Below the pieces are notes generated by a model. That model ran no database searches. It had not been told where the DNA came from and saw only the letters and a program-made list of their open reading frames with translations. A stretch of 64,000 nt of DNA from Kriegella aquimaris. GTDB taxonomy: Bacteria > Bacteroidota > Bacteroidia > Flavobacteriales > Flavobacteriaceae. The position numbers and the translations under genes are program-made. Each line of letters opens with the position of its first letter. Within the stretch, counting starts at the first letter, position 1. Positions 53,413-63,094 of this stretch are shown piece after piece. The DNA lies in contig NZ_FNGV01000001.1 in assembly GCF_900103215.1 (NCBI RefSeq), positions 372,001-436,000 of the forward strand, read 5' to 3'.

Positions 53413-53456
53413 TTATTTCAAATTTAAGATTACTAGCGACCAAACGAATTCAGTGC

Positions 53457-54779
53457 CTAAAATTCCCGATTCTTTCTACCTCGTAATGCATTGGCTTCGC
53501 TATCCCCATTGAATTGTTCTTTTTCAGGGTTCCACTCCAAAGGTCTACGAAGTTTATAAGCGATGTTCGCTATGTTACAGACCGTAGCCGAACGATGTCC
53601 GGTTTCTACATCACAAATGGGCAAGGTTCTATTTTTTATGGCATCGAGCCAATCTTGGTAATGATTATCGGAATGGTATAATCGCGTATCCGAATCTTTT
53701 AATTCAGCAGAAAGAATATTGACTGGATCTGTTTCCAAATAGCTCCTGCTGACATCTATAGTGCCTTCTGACCCAATAAACCGAACGCCCCAACCACGAC
53801 CAAAATCTTCATGAACCATTTCAATACCATTGGCATAAAACATACGGAGCCCACGAACCGCTGAAGGATCACTTGGCGGTAAATAACGTACCGGCCCTGA
53901 TCGGTCCATTCCTAATGCCCATTGTACAATGTCGAACATATGAGCCCCCCAATCGCATAAAATGCCTCCTCCGGTCTCTTCGAACAACCGCCAGTCTGGC
54001 CAAAATTTTACATCATTATTAGAAGGTGCCAAACGATGGTTATAGTCCAGTAAAGGGGCAGGTCCGCACCATCTGTTCCAATCAATTTCTTTTGGTGTTG
54101 GCTCTTTACTTAGATTATAAGGTACCGCAGGATCACCTACATTGACCAAAATCTTTTTTATTTCCCCAAGATATCCGTTTCTTATTAGTTCACAGGCTTT
54201 CCTGAAATTTTCCCATGAGCGCTGCATGCTTCCGGTTTGCAAAACTTTCTTTGTTGACCGCGTGGCCTGTACCATTTGGATACCTTCTAGAATTTTAAGT
54301 GAAAGCGGTTTTTCACAGTATACATCCTTTCCCGCATTCATGGCATCAATGGCTTGTCGGGCGTGCCAGTTATCCGGCGTTGCGATGACCACTGCATCGA
54401 TATCCTTTCTGTTAAGCAACTTTTGGTACTCCCCATAGGTCTCTATTCCTTTGTGCCCAGTTGCTTTCCTTTTTTCAGCGTACAACGTATTTACGTGATT
54501 TTCAAACCAAGCCGTCTTGGTGGTCCAGACATCGCATCCGGCAACGATTTGCGCTTCAGTTTCCCCAATAAATCGAGAAGCAAGTCCCCTACTCTGTTTT
54601 CCGAGACCGATAAAACCAAGATTGATACGATCACTGGGAGCTAAAAAACCCTTTCCTAGAACGTGTCTTGGAATAATGCTGATGGCACCCGCTGACCAAA
54701 TGGAAGTAGAAATAAACTTCCTACGGGTAAAATTTGTCTTTGCCTTTTTATTTGCTTCGGAAGATTTCTTTTTATTCAT
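53457..54779 (-). CDS. Tat-exported Gfo/Idh/MocA family oxidoreductase
   Basis: A 440-residue NAD(P)-dependent sugar oxidoreductase with a Tat-type N terminus (TRRKFISTSIWSAGAISII, preceded by a lysine-rich stretch). The Rossmann motif is LGFIGLGKQSRG and the EKPLSLKI segment holds the catalytic lysine; GGGILCDWGAHMFDIVQWALG is the later substrate-domain segment. Family members oxidise, reduce or epimerise sugars, and periplasmic examples also cleave glycosidic bonds through oxidised intermediates. The exact reaction is unknown. Transcribed opposite to the lactonase genes. Confidence 0.9.
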   Translation of the reverse strand: MNKKKSSEANKKAKTNFTRRKFISTSIWSAGAISIIPRHVLGKGFLAPSDRINLGFIGLGKQSRGLASRFIGETEAQIVAGCDVWTTKTAWFENHVNTLYAEKRKATGHKGIETYGEYQKLLNRKDIDAVVIATPDNWHARQAIDAMNAGKDVYCEKPLSLKILEGIQMVQATRSTKKVLQTGSMQRSWENFRKACELIRNGYLGEIKKILVNVGDPAVPYNLSKEPTPKEIDWNRWCGPAPLLDYNHRLAPSNNDVKFWPDWRLFEETGGGILCDWGAHMFDIVQWALGMDRSGPVRYLPPSDPSAVRGLRMFYANGIEMVHEDFGRGWGVRFIGSEGTIDVSRSYLETDPVNILSAELKDSDTRLYHSDNHYQDWLDAIKNRTLPICDVETGHRSATVCNIANIAYKLRRPLEWNPEKEQFNGDSEANALRGRKNREF

Positions 54780-54931
54780 TGCAGCTTATTTATTTTGTCA
54801 CTGTTCTTGATTCGTAAAATACGTATTCCGAAATATACCAATTTTGTTCTTTTGTAAAAAGCAATTTTCATAAAGACTGAACAATAGTTTCAAAATTATT
54901 GTTTTATCTTCCCGACCGAAAATTATAAAGC

Positions 54932-55747
54932 ATGAATGACATATTTGAGATAAAGGATAAAGTGGCCGTAATCACGGGGGCCAGCGGGGCGCTCGCCCAA
55001 AGTGCTGCCATTAGTTTGGCTAAGTCAGGGGTCAAATTAGCCTTATTGACACGCAAAAAATCATCACTAGACCATCTAATAGAAAAGATTAAATCAGAAG
55101 GTGGCGAGGCTACTGCCTATGAAGCGGATATTCTTTCGGAAGAATCGCTTAAAGCAGCCAAAGACAAAATAATTGCCCATTATGGTAGAGTCGATATACT
55201 CTTGAATATTGCAGGAGGCAATCTCCCCGGAGCTACCATTGCCCCCGATAAAACCATTTTTGACCTTGCCATGGATGATTTCAAAAAAGTAACCGACCTG
55301 AATCTTAACGGTACGGTTTTGCCATCACTGGTATTCGGGGCAATTATGGCCGACCAAAGAGAGGGTGCCATCATCAATTATTCATCAATGGCAGTGGATC
55401 GGGCCATTACCCGGGTCGCGGGTTACTCCGCTTCAAAAGCGGCTATGGAAAACTTCACCCGTTGGATGGCCGTTGAAATGGCAACCAAATTTGGTGGAGG
55501 CGTACGCGTTAACGCCATTGCACCTGGTTTTTTTATAGGAAACCAAAACAGGGCCTTACTTACCAATGAAGATGGATCCTATACTGAAAGAGGGCAAACC
55601 ATCATTCGAAACACCCCAATGGGACGTTTTGGTGAAGCCGAAGAATTGAACGGAGCAGTACATTTTTTATGTAGTGATGCCGCGCGGTTTATTACAGGAG
55701 TTGTACTCCCAATTGACGGTGGATTCAGTGCATTCAGTGGTGTTTAA
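54932..55747 (+). CDS. SDR family oxidoreductase, likely mannonate oxidoreductase (UxuB-like)
   Basis: A 271-residue short-chain dehydrogenase: glycine motif TGASGALAQ (TGxxxGxx), NAG motif as NIAGG, catalytic Ser in INYSSM and YSASK (Tyr/Lys). SDR proteins of this length upstream of uxuA act as D-mannonate/fructuronate oxidoreductases in Thermotoga and Bacteroidota, replacing UxuB. The mannonate dehydratase gene follows after 36 bases, so the same role is likely here. It may instead act on another sugar acid. Confidence 0.85.
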   Translation: MNDIFEIKDKVAVITGASGALAQSAAISLAKSGVKLALLTRKKSSLDHLIEKIKSEGGEATAYEADILSEESLKAAKDKIIAHYGRVDILLNIAGGNLPGATIAPDKTIFDLAMDDFKKVTDLNLNGTVLPSLVFGAIMADQREGAIINYSSMAVDRAITRVAGYSASKAAMENFTRWMAVEMATKFGGGVRVNAIAPGFFIGNQNRALLTNEDGSYTERGQTIIRNTPMGRFGEAEELNGAVHFLCSDAARFITGVVLPIDGGFSAFSGV

Positions 55748-55783
55748 TAGCATATAAATTAAGATAATAAATTCATACAAAAG

Positions 55784-56998
55784 ATGAAGATGGAACAAAC
55801 ATGGCGATGGTACGGTCCGAGCGACCCCGTAAGCCTTAGCGATATAAAACAGGCCGGAGCCACTGGTATAGTTACTGCACTGCATCACATACCGAACGGT
55901 GAGATTTGGTCTAAGGATGAAATCAACAAGCGAAAAAAGGAAGTAGAGAATAGTGGTCTTGTATGGTCGGTCGTAGAATCTTTGCCCATTCACGAAAATA
56001 TAAAGACCAGAACCGGTGATTTTGAACGGCACATCGCCAATTACAAACAAAGTCTCATACACTTAGCGGAATGTGGCGTACATGTCGTCTGTTATAACTT
56101 TATGCCGGTTCTCGACTGGACCAGAACAAGTTTATACCGCGTTATGGCCGATGGCTCCAAAGCTTTATCTTTTGAGCATGCCGCCTTGGCCGCCTTCGAC
56201 CTGCATATACTAAAGAGACCAGATGCCGAAGCAAGTTACACCCCTACCCAAATTGACAAAGCTGCGGAATACTATAATAATATGTCAGATGAGGCAGTCA
56301 AAGATTTGGTGAAAACAATTATTGCCGGACTTCCAGGATCGGCAGAAGGTTACCCTGTTTCAGAAGATGGCTATGACCTTACCAAATTTCAAGGTATTCT
56401 TGATACCTATAAAAATATTGGGGAAGACGAAATGCGCGAGCACCTTGTGCTTTTTCTAAGTGAAATCGTACCCGTGGCCGAACAGAATGGCGTGCGAATG
56501 TGTATTCATCCAGATGACCCACCATTCACTATTTTAGGATTGCCCCGAATCATGGGCACTGAAGCAGATTACGCCCATATTTTCAATAAAGTACCATCTA
56601 TAAGTAACGGTATCACTTTGTGCACAGGTTCTTTGGGTGCCCGTGCGGATAACGATTTATTGAAAATAACCGAGCGATTCGCTGACCGCATTCATTTCTT
56701 ACACTTGAGAAGTACCCAGCGTGATGAAGATGGCAATTTTTACGAGGCCAACCATTTAGAAGGAAATGTTGATATGTATGGCATTGTAAAACGAGTTCTA
56801 ATAGAACAAAAACGTCGGGAAAAAGAGGGCAGAAAAGACGCGTCAATTCCTATGCGACCCGATCACGGACATCAAATGTTGGATGATCTAAATAAGAAAA
56901 CCAACCCTGGATATTCGGGAATTGGTAGGTTACGAGGCCTCGCAGAGCTGAGAGGTTTAGAACTGGGCATTTATAAATCGCTCATCGAAACGGAATAA
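55784..56998 (+). CDS. uxuA: Mannonate dehydratase
   Basis: UxuA dehydrates D-mannonate to 2-keto-3-deoxygluconate, part of glucuronate catabolism. The 404 residues have the hallmark [16 protein letters not shown] at the start, [14 protein letters not shown]-like metal-site helix, [43 protein letters not shown] and MRPDHGHQM with the metal-binding His. Length is normal. It lies 36 bases after the SDR, and the pair fits a cytosolic fructuronate-mannonate-KDG route. A bidirectional terminator follows. Confidence 0.96.
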   Translation: MKMEQTWRWYGPSDPVSLSDIKQAGATGIVTALHHIPNGEIWSKDEINKRKKEVENSGLVWSVVESLPIHENIKTRTGDFERHIANYKQSLIHLAECGVHVVCYNFMPVLDWTRTSLYRVMADGSKALSFEHAALAAFDLHILKRPDAEASYTPTQIDKAAEYYNNMSDEAVKDLVKTIIAGLPGSAEGYPVSEDGYDLTKFQGILDTYKNIGEDEMREHLVLFLSEIVPVAEQNGVRMCIHPDDPPFTILGLPRIMGTEADYAHIFNKVPSISNGITLCTGSLGARADNDLLKITERFADRIHFLHLRSTQRDEDGNFYEANHLEGNVDMYGIVKRVLIEQKRREKEGRKDASIPMRPDHGHQMLDDLNKKTNPGYSGIGRLRGLAELRGLELGIYKSLIETE

Positions 56999-57015
56999 TA
57001 TAATCGTAATGATAC

Positions 57016-57054
57016 AAAAAGGGCTGCAAGAATCAATCTTGCAGCCCTTTTTTA
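57016..57054. terminator. Bidirectional terminator between uxuA and the sulfatase gene
   Basis: AAAGGGCTGCAAGA and TCTTGCAGCCCTTT form a long perfect stem with a five-base ATCAA loop, flanked by A and T runs. It can end both convergent transcripts. Confidence 0.92.
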
Positions 57055-57070
57055 TTAACTTCAATTTTTC

Positions 57071-58564
57071 TTATTTACTCCCTAAGTAGGTACCTTGACC
57101 AAAAGTGAAAATTTCTGAAGGAGTTCTAGCCTCCTTGAAAATTTGCTCCATTTCTTGAACTACTTCAGGGTGGTTGGCTGCTACATTGGTTTCTTCACCA
57201 ATATCGGTTGTTAGGTCGTAAAGCTCCAAGGGGGCATCCGGGCTTTTAAATACGTTATAGCGTACCGCCTTCCAGTTTCCTTTTCGAACGGCTTGCCGCC
57301 CTCCTTTTTCATGAAACTCCCAATACAGATATTCATGTTCTTTTTGTTGCTTGTTATTCAACAATGTTGGCAGAAAAGATATTCCATCTAAATTATCCGG
57401 GGTATCAATTCCGACAATTTCCGAAACGGTTGGGAATACATCCCAAAACGCAGAAATATGGTCGCTTTGCGAATTTGCTTCAATTTTTCCTGGCCAGCTA
57501 ACAATCATTGGTACGCGAATACCTCCTTCGTACAAATCTCGTTTTACGCCTTTAAACGGACCGTTGCTATCGAAATAATCTGGATCGGCACCACCTTCTT
57601 CATGCGGTCCATTATCGGAGGTGAAAATAATAATGGTGTTATCGGCAATTCCTAATGTTTCCACCTTATTCATAATCTCACCTACTTGATCGTCCAATAG
57701 ATTTACCATAGCGGCAAAAGCTGCATGGGTATCCTTTTGAGAACGGTACGGACCTAAATTGAACTCCGGACCATCATCCACTCCTTTATATTCTTTTTCA
57801 GGAGGATATTTACCCCGATGTTTTTCCATATACGCCTCAGGAGCCGCCAACTCTGCGTGGGGGATAATCGAGGGCACATACAAAAAGAAAGGTTCCGCTT
57901 TATGGTCTTCCAAGAATTTCAGGGTTTGCTTGTGTATTAATTCCGGAGCATAAATACCACCGTTCTTTCCTGAGTTTTCTGCAAGCACTACAGAGTCTTT
58001 ATTCGACCATAGATGGTAAGGGTAGTAATTGTGGCCCAAACGTTGACAATTATAGCCATAAAAGGTGTCAAATCCCTGATTGTTAGGGTCACCCTCAGAA
58101 CCCGGAAATCCGAGTCCCCATTTACCAAAAGCGCCCGTTGCATAACCGGCTTTCTTCATGGCCTCGGCCAATGTATAGGTATCGTCCGGAATTGGGTGCT
58201 GCCCCTCTGGTCTTACCTCCTTATTTCCGCGAACAAAGGTATGCCCCGTATGCATGCCGGTCATCAATGCGGATCGCGAAGGAGCACATACCGTACTACC
58301 AGAATAATGTTGGGTAAAAAGCATGCCCTTTTTGGCCAGTTTATCGATATTCGGAGTGGAAAATTTAGTTTGGCCATAACTACTTAAATCCCCATATCCT
58401 AAATCATCGGCAAGAATGTAGATAATATTTGGTTTTTGGGAAGCAATTGAGGATTCTTTATTTTCAGTGGTTTCGTTAGACTTTTTCTTTGAGGAATCAT
58501 TACAAGAACAAACAAAGGCCAAAAGAAAAGGCAATAAGAGTAACAGCGGTCTTCTCATTATCAA
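57071..58564 (-). CDS. Sulfatase (arylsulfatase A-type), lipoprotein
   Basis: A 497-residue type I sulfatase of the S1 family, exported as a lipoprotein (lipobox VCSC, Cys about 21). The formylglycine motif is C93-A-P-S-R97, the metal-site segments are LADDLGYGD, GKWGLG and FTSDNGPH, with GRQAVRKGNWKAVRYN near the C terminus. Cysteine in place of serine means it needs formylglycine-generating enzyme. The substrate subfamily is not clear. It lies in a sugar-acid cluster, so removal of sulfate from an algal polysaccharide is likely. Confidence 0.94.
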   Translation of the reverse strand: MIMRRPLLLLLPFLLAFVCSCNDSSKKKSNETTENKESSIASQKPNIIYILADDLGYGDLSSYGQTKFSTPNIDKLAKKGMLFTQHYSGSTVCAPSRSALMTGMHTGHTFVRGNKEVRPEGQHPIPDDTYTLAEAMKKAGYATGAFGKWGLGFPGSEGDPNNQGFDTFYGYNCQRLGHNYYPYHLWSNKDSVVLAENSGKNGGIYAPELIHKQTLKFLEDHKAEPFFLYVPSIIPHAELAAPEAYMEKHRGKYPPEKEYKGVDDGPEFNLGPYRSQKDTHAAFAAMVNLLDDQVGEIMNKVETLGIADNTIIIFTSDNGPHEEGGADPDYFDSNGPFKGVKRDLYEGGIRVPMIVSWPGKIEANSQSDHISAFWDVFPTVSEIVGIDTPDNLDGISFLPTLLNNKQQKEHEYLYWEFHEKGGRQAVRKGNWKAVRYNVFKSPDAPLELYDLTTDIGEETNVAANHPEVVQEMEQIFKEARTPSEIFTFGQGTYLGSK

Positions 58565-58671
58565 AAGTTAAGATTTTATAGGTTTACCTGAGCTGAAGTT
58601 TCCTGCTCGGACTTTAACAGATTCAAAAATAGAATTTATTTGATGCCTGTACCACCAGACTACAAAGTATT

Positions 58672-59784
58672 TCAATCATTTTGGATATTTGCGGAGTCCG
58701 GTTGTTCCAAAGGCGGCCGCTTATGCCAATAGGAAGCTAAAATTGATCCAGTAATATTCATAAGCGGACCAAATACGGCAGGAGCCAGACCCATCGTGGC
58801 AATCTTACCCAAAGAGTTCGCAATACCAGATGCCAAACCACCATTTTGCATACCCACCTCCAAGGCTATCGTACGTGAATCTTGTTCGTTCAATCGCAGT
58901 AAGCGCGCATACCAATACCCCAGAAAATAACCAAAAACATTGTGAATCAAGACAAGTAGCATCAAAGTACCGCCTATTTCAAGTAGGCTATCTCTTCCAG
59001 CAGCGGTTATAATCGTAATTATAATTCCAATGGCCAACATTGATAAAAGTGGCATCGCCTTATTTAACCATTGTCCTTTTTCACCCAATAGTTTATTAAA
59101 CAATAATCCCGCTCCAATGGGGATGATGATCATTTTTACAATACTCCACATCATCGTCAATACATCAATTTCTATGAATTCCCCTGCCAACAGCTTCATT
59201 AGTAAAGGCGTTAAGAATGGGGCCAGCAAAGTTGCAATGGAAGTAATGGTAATGGAAAGAGCCAAATTCGCATTAGCCAAATAAGCCATTACATTAGATG
59301 CTACTCCACTTGGAGAACATCCTATTAAAACGATACCAGCAGCTATTTCAGGAGGGAATCCACTTAATTTAGCCAAAGCAAACCCCATAATGGGCATAAT
59401 GCCCAGTTGCGCTGAAACACCAATCACGACCCCTTTCGGAGACTTAAAAATTGCCGCGAAATCATTTATACTCATCGAAGTGCCCATGCCGAACATAATA
59501 ATCTGTATCAACGGGATGATGAGCGCTGTCAACTTGAAGTCACCAAAATGTGTAAAATACTGAGGGTAATATAGGGCAACGGTAACACCAATAAAAATCA
59601 TTGACGTAAACACATAACCATTAAGTGATTTATAACCACTAAAGGCTAAAGCGAGGACACCAAAAAAAGCTACCATCAATGGCCCCGACTGTTCAATATT
59701 CCCCATAAAAATCATTACCAGAAGAATTGCGAGAAGCAGAAAGGCAATGCCAAAAGCTATGGAATAAAGGTTTATTTTCTTCAA
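58672..59784 (-). CDS. Bile acid:sodium symporter (BASS) family transporter
   Basis: A 370-residue inner-membrane protein with about ten helices and the BASS hallmark segment GCSPSGVASNVMAYLANANLALS (first crossover region). Two Na+ and an organic anion move together in characterised members, which carry bile acids, pantothenate, pyruvate or keto acids. In a sugar-acid operon the likely cargo is a keto or sugar acid. A C-terminal tail (KRPPLEQPDSAN) lies in the cytosol. Near-neighbour genes run in the same direction. Confidence 0.88.
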   Translation of the reverse strand: MKKINLYSIAFGIAFLLLAILLVMIFMGNIEQSGPLMVAFFGVLALAFSGYKSLNGYVFTSMIFIGVTVALYYPQYFTHFGDFKLTALIIPLIQIIMFGMGTSMSINDFAAIFKSPKGVVIGVSAQLGIMPIMGFALAKLSGFPPEIAAGIVLIGCSPSGVASNVMAYLANANLALSITITSIATLLAPFLTPLLMKLLAGEFIEIDVLTMMWSIVKMIIIPIGAGLLFNKLLGEKGQWLNKAMPLLSMLAIGIIITIITAAGRDSLLEIGGTLMLLVLIHNVFGYFLGYWYARLLRLNEQDSRTIALEVGMQNGGLASGIANSLGKIATMGLAPAVFGPLMNITGSILASYWHKRPPLEQPDSANIQND

Positions 59785-59857
59785 AACATTGGTTTTTAGG
59801 TTTGTGGTCTAGTGTTATTAGAAATTAAGGTTTCTTAGGTAGTAAAAGTTAAGATTG

Positions 59858-60313
59858 CTACAGCTTATAGGCTTGTCTTGCCAAAAGTTTCCAATTTCCC
59901 TTTTGTTTTTGAAAAACCATCAAAACGCCTATCCTAACATCCGCGGGCTTACCGTCATTTATTCCTTTTGCTTCAAAAATGTGTCGTACTAAAGCCGTTT
60001 TTTTATCAGAAAAGGTGATACGCTGTTCTGCGGGATGTATGGATATAAAATCGAAAGTACCATTTACCACTGCGTCGACATATTGCGCCTTGTTCTCTAT
60101 TGTACCACTTGAATGACCATAAGTAAGAACCTTATCAGTAAGATTTTCAAGTGTACCCTTATCTTTTCCGACCATGGCAGCATATAACTGGTCAACGGCA
60201 GCAGCTACTTCTGCCTCATTGGTTTTTGTTTTATTTTCCGCCTTAATTGCCTGGGCGTTAACGCAAATTGCCGAGAAGATTGCTAAGAAAAATATATTGA
60301 AACGATATTTCAT
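59858..60313 (-). CDS. Exported nuclear transport factor 2-like (SnoaL/DUF4440) protein
   Basis: A 151-residue protein with a signal peptide (MKYRFNIFFLAIFSAICVNAQA). The mature part fits the NTF2-like cone fold (AAAVDQLYAAMVGKDKGTLENL, YGHSSGTIENKAQYVDAVVNG, VRHIFEAKG, GNWKLLARQAYKL). Members act as isomerases, dehydratases or binding proteins; no catalytic set is visible. I chose the ATG at 60313 because the frame from 60343 adds a ten-residue head before the signal. It is likely cotranscribed with the RraA-like gene, 50 bases upstream. Confidence 0.85.
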   Translation of the reverse strand: MKYRFNIFFLAIFSAICVNAQAIKAENKTKTNEAEVAAAVDQLYAAMVGKDKGTLENLTDKVLTYGHSSGTIENKAQYVDAVVNGTFDFISIHPAEQRITFSDKKTALVRHIFEAKGINDGKPADVRIGVLMVFQKQKGNWKLLARQAYKL

Positions 60314-60363
60314 TATTGTCTGTTTGTTATAATAATTGTTCACCTTTTAAAGAAGATTGTCCG

Positions 60364-61296
60364 TTATTTTTTTGATCCAAAATAGTCGTTTAATTCCTTT
60401 CTGGTCATGGGTAATTTACTATCCGGATAGTTCTTGAGCCAATTCATGAAATCTGCATCTATCGCATCGGTCCATTTGGTATCGATTTGGCCAGGGGTAT
60501 ATTTTTTCTCCCGTAAACGTTGAAATCCGAATTGATCTCGTAAGCCGACTACCTCCGAAGATATTACTAATTTATCAACCAGATGTGACGGGATAAAAAT
60601 AGTTCCGTGGCGATTTGCCAGCACTACATCCCCCGGTAAAACCGTGGCTCGACCGATACGGATCGGGGTGTTTATACTGGTCAGCATTTCGTGTTGCAGA
60701 TATGATGGATCTTCTCCCCTAAACCATCCATTAAAGCCTTCTATCTCAAGTAAACCGGCAAGGTCTCTCACGCCACCGTCGAAAATCACGCCATTCTTAG
60801 AATTTGTGTAAATGGCATTTCCTAAATTAGAACCAATTAAAGTTCCGTCAATAATTCGTCCGTAGCCATCGGCCACGTAGACATCGCCGGGGCGTAACAT
60901 CTCAATGGGCCATGAATTGCTTCCGCCGATGGTATCCCTGCTTTCTTTGCCTCCTTTAACTTTTACCAATTGCTGATAATCTGGGCGTAACGGCATGTAT
61001 TGAGCCGTAACCACACGCCCCGTCATTACGCTCTCGGGATGAATAATCTCCCAACTGCCTTCATACTGATTGTGATAACCTTTACTGCGTAAATAGCCCC
61101 ATGCTTCTTCAATTTGAATTCTTTTCAATCTGTTTAGAAGCGCATCGGAAACTTTTGGCCTACCGTCATCAAACCTATCTCCCTTCCAATTAGAAGTCAA
61201 TTCTTTAATATACTCCGAAGAGGCTGCTACGCCTTGTGATTCTGCATATAAAAAGCTCAATAAGAGCATGGAAATCAATACTATTCTGTGATTCAT
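60364..61296 (-). CDS. Exported RraA-family aldolase/regulator-like protein
   Basis: A 310-residue protein with an N-terminal signal peptide (to about residue 21, AESQG), then a RraA-type domain at about 100-260: GDVYVADGYGRIIDGTLIGSNLGNA, GVIFDGGVRDL and VLPGDVVLANRHGTIFIP. The same fold serves as class II HMG/CHA aldolase, which cleaves 2-keto acids with a divalent metal, and as the RNase E inhibitor RraA. In a sugar-acid cluster the aldolase role is likelier. Export of such a protein is unusual. It lies upstream of the NTF2-like gene. Confidence 0.82.
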   Translation of the reverse strand: MNHRIVLISMLLLSFLYAESQGVAASSEYIKELTSNWKGDRFDDGRPKVSDALLNRLKRIQIEEAWGYLRSKGYHNQYEGSWEIIHPESVMTGRVVTAQYMPLRPDYQQLVKVKGGKESRDTIGGSNSWPIEMLRPGDVYVADGYGRIIDGTLIGSNLGNAIYTNSKNGVIFDGGVRDLAGLLEIEGFNGWFRGEDPSYLQHEMLTSINTPIRIGRATVLPGDVVLANRHGTIFIPSHLVDKLVISSEVVGLRDQFGFQRLREKKYTPGQIDTKWTDAIDADFMNWLKNYPDSKLPMTRKELNDYFGSKK

Positions 61297-61485
61297 AACT
61301 TTGACTGTGTTGAGTGTTATTTATAAGTTGTAAGATTGTTTTTTATCTAAAGTTGTTAGATTCAAGATATCCTTTGAATAAACCCTTCGCATGATTATCC
61401 GTTGGGATTAAACTAGTTCCTCTCGATTGGCATATATTACCGAGGACCTTCCTTGACTTTGAAATTTAACTTCCTGAAGTTCATT

Positions 61486-62985
61486 TTAACTGTAGGTTCT
61501 GTCATGTGAACGTAGTTCATCCCATTCTTTGGTAGGTGCAAAAAATGTTTTATCCCGAGGATCAAGATGTGCCTTTACCACATCCATATTGAGTTCAATA
61601 CCCAATCCTGGAGCGGTCAACGGTACAGGTGCAAAACCTTTATCGATCATTTTGCCCCCACCGGTCATCGTTACCAAATCTTCCCACCAGGGGATATCTA
61701 CGGAATGGTGTTCCAATGCTAAAAAGTTCTGACTTGCCGCCGCACAATGCACATTCGCCATAAACGAAACAGGGGTTCCAGCTTGGTGCATAGCCATTGC
61801 TATACCGAATTCCTCTGCATAATCGGCTATTCTTTTTGTTTCCAAAAGGCCACCGGAAGAAGCCAAATCGGGGTGTACGATATCAACAGACCTATTATGT
61901 ATCAAGGGTTTGAAGTTTTCAAGAAAATGAATGTCCTCACCCGTAGTAGTTGGCGTTTCAATAGCATCACTAATTGTTCGCCATTGTTCGGTATATTGCC
62001 AAGGCACCATATCTTCAAACCAAGCCAATCTATATTTATCCAAAGCCCTGGCCAAACGGATTCCGTTATTTAAATCGAAATGGCCATAGTGGTCGGTCGA
62101 AATGGGAATTTCATACCCCACCATATTTCTCACATTCTCAACAACTTGTTGCAGATGCTCCAGCCCTTTCTCTGTTATCTGTACTTGCGTAAACGGATGG
62201 GCCGTATTACCGTACGACGTGTAATTTCTTCGGTCTCCCCATTGGTTAAGGCTACCATTTTGATCTTCCCAAAATTTACCATTCACAACGGTACCGGGTA
62301 TACCCTTCAACTCCCCGATGGATACATCCATCTTCAACCAAGTGTATCCCTGTTCTTTGACCCTGAAATTTATCAAACGCTGCTGCTCTTCTGGCGAACC
62401 GGCTTCGGGGGTGTCGGCATAAAGTCTTACCTTATCTCGATAGCGCCCACCAAGTAATTGCCAAGCGGGCACATTATAAGCTTTCCCACAAATATCCCAC
62501 AACGCCATTTCAACTGCACACACACCACCTGCCTGACGTGCAGGACCCCCAAACTGTTTGACACTTTTAAAGAGTTTTTCAACATTACATGGGTTTTCAC
62601 CAAGAATACGGCTTTTCAACATGAGGGCATAGCGCACATCGGCCGCATCTCTCACTTCTCCAAGTCCATATATTCCTTGATTCGTATCAATGCGTATAAT
62701 CGCGGTACCGCCCATAACCTTTGTCAATGCGTAACGCATATCGGTTATTTTAAGCTCGGAGGGCGCCGAGGACCTATTTACCTTTGATGTAGTTTCGGCG
62801 ATGGTATCTTCGAAAGAATAGCCCATAAGGCTGGAAAGTCCAATACCCCCTAAAGCGGTTTTTTTCAAAAAATTCCGCCGTGCATCACCCGTATTGGGAT
62901 TTTTTATTTCGGCTTTTCTCGAAGCACTGTACTCTGCTTCCTCTTTCTTGCTTTTCGCGATTAAATGCTTTAATGTACTTTTCAT
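61486..62985 (-). CDS. Tat-exported enolase-superfamily sugar-acid dehydratase
   Basis: A 499-residue enzyme with a Tat-like head (ARRNFLKKTALGGIGLSS) and a mandelate racemase/muconate lactonizing fold. Metal ligands are likely in STDHYGHFD, WFEDMVPW and TGEDIH, with the general acid/base His in MHQAGTPVS and the KMD motif in WLKMDVSIG. The DHYGH segment recalls acid-sugar dehydratases such as galactonate or mannonate dehydratases. Its length exceeds the 400 residues of most members, since it carries an N-terminal leader and an insertion. Likely reaction: dehydration of a sugar acid to a 2-keto-3-deoxy acid. Confidence 0.87.
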   Translation of the reverse strand: MKSTLKHLIAKSKKEEAEYSASRKAEIKNPNTGDARRNFLKKTALGGIGLSSLMGYSFEDTIAETTSKVNRSSAPSELKITDMRYALTKVMGGTAIIRIDTNQGIYGLGEVRDAADVRYALMLKSRILGENPCNVEKLFKSVKQFGGPARQAGGVCAVEMALWDICGKAYNVPAWQLLGGRYRDKVRLYADTPEAGSPEEQQRLINFRVKEQGYTWLKMDVSIGELKGIPGTVVNGKFWEDQNGSLNQWGDRRNYTSYGNTAHPFTQVQITEKGLEHLQQVVENVRNMVGYEIPISTDHYGHFDLNNGIRLARALDKYRLAWFEDMVPWQYTEQWRTISDAIETPTTTGEDIHFLENFKPLIHNRSVDIVHPDLASSGGLLETKRIADYAEEFGIAMAMHQAGTPVSFMANVHCAAASQNFLALEHHSVDIPWWEDLVTMTGGGKMIDKGFAPVPLTAPGLGIELNMDVVKAHLDPRDKTFFAPTKEWDELRSHDRTYS

Positions 62986-63094
62986 AATGAAGTGGTTAAA
63001 AAGGGTTCTATATTCTATTGATTTTTAGCAATTCATACCTTCCTTTATTACTTATTGGGGGTCAACCATCTTCCTTAAAAATAGTAAGAAAAGG

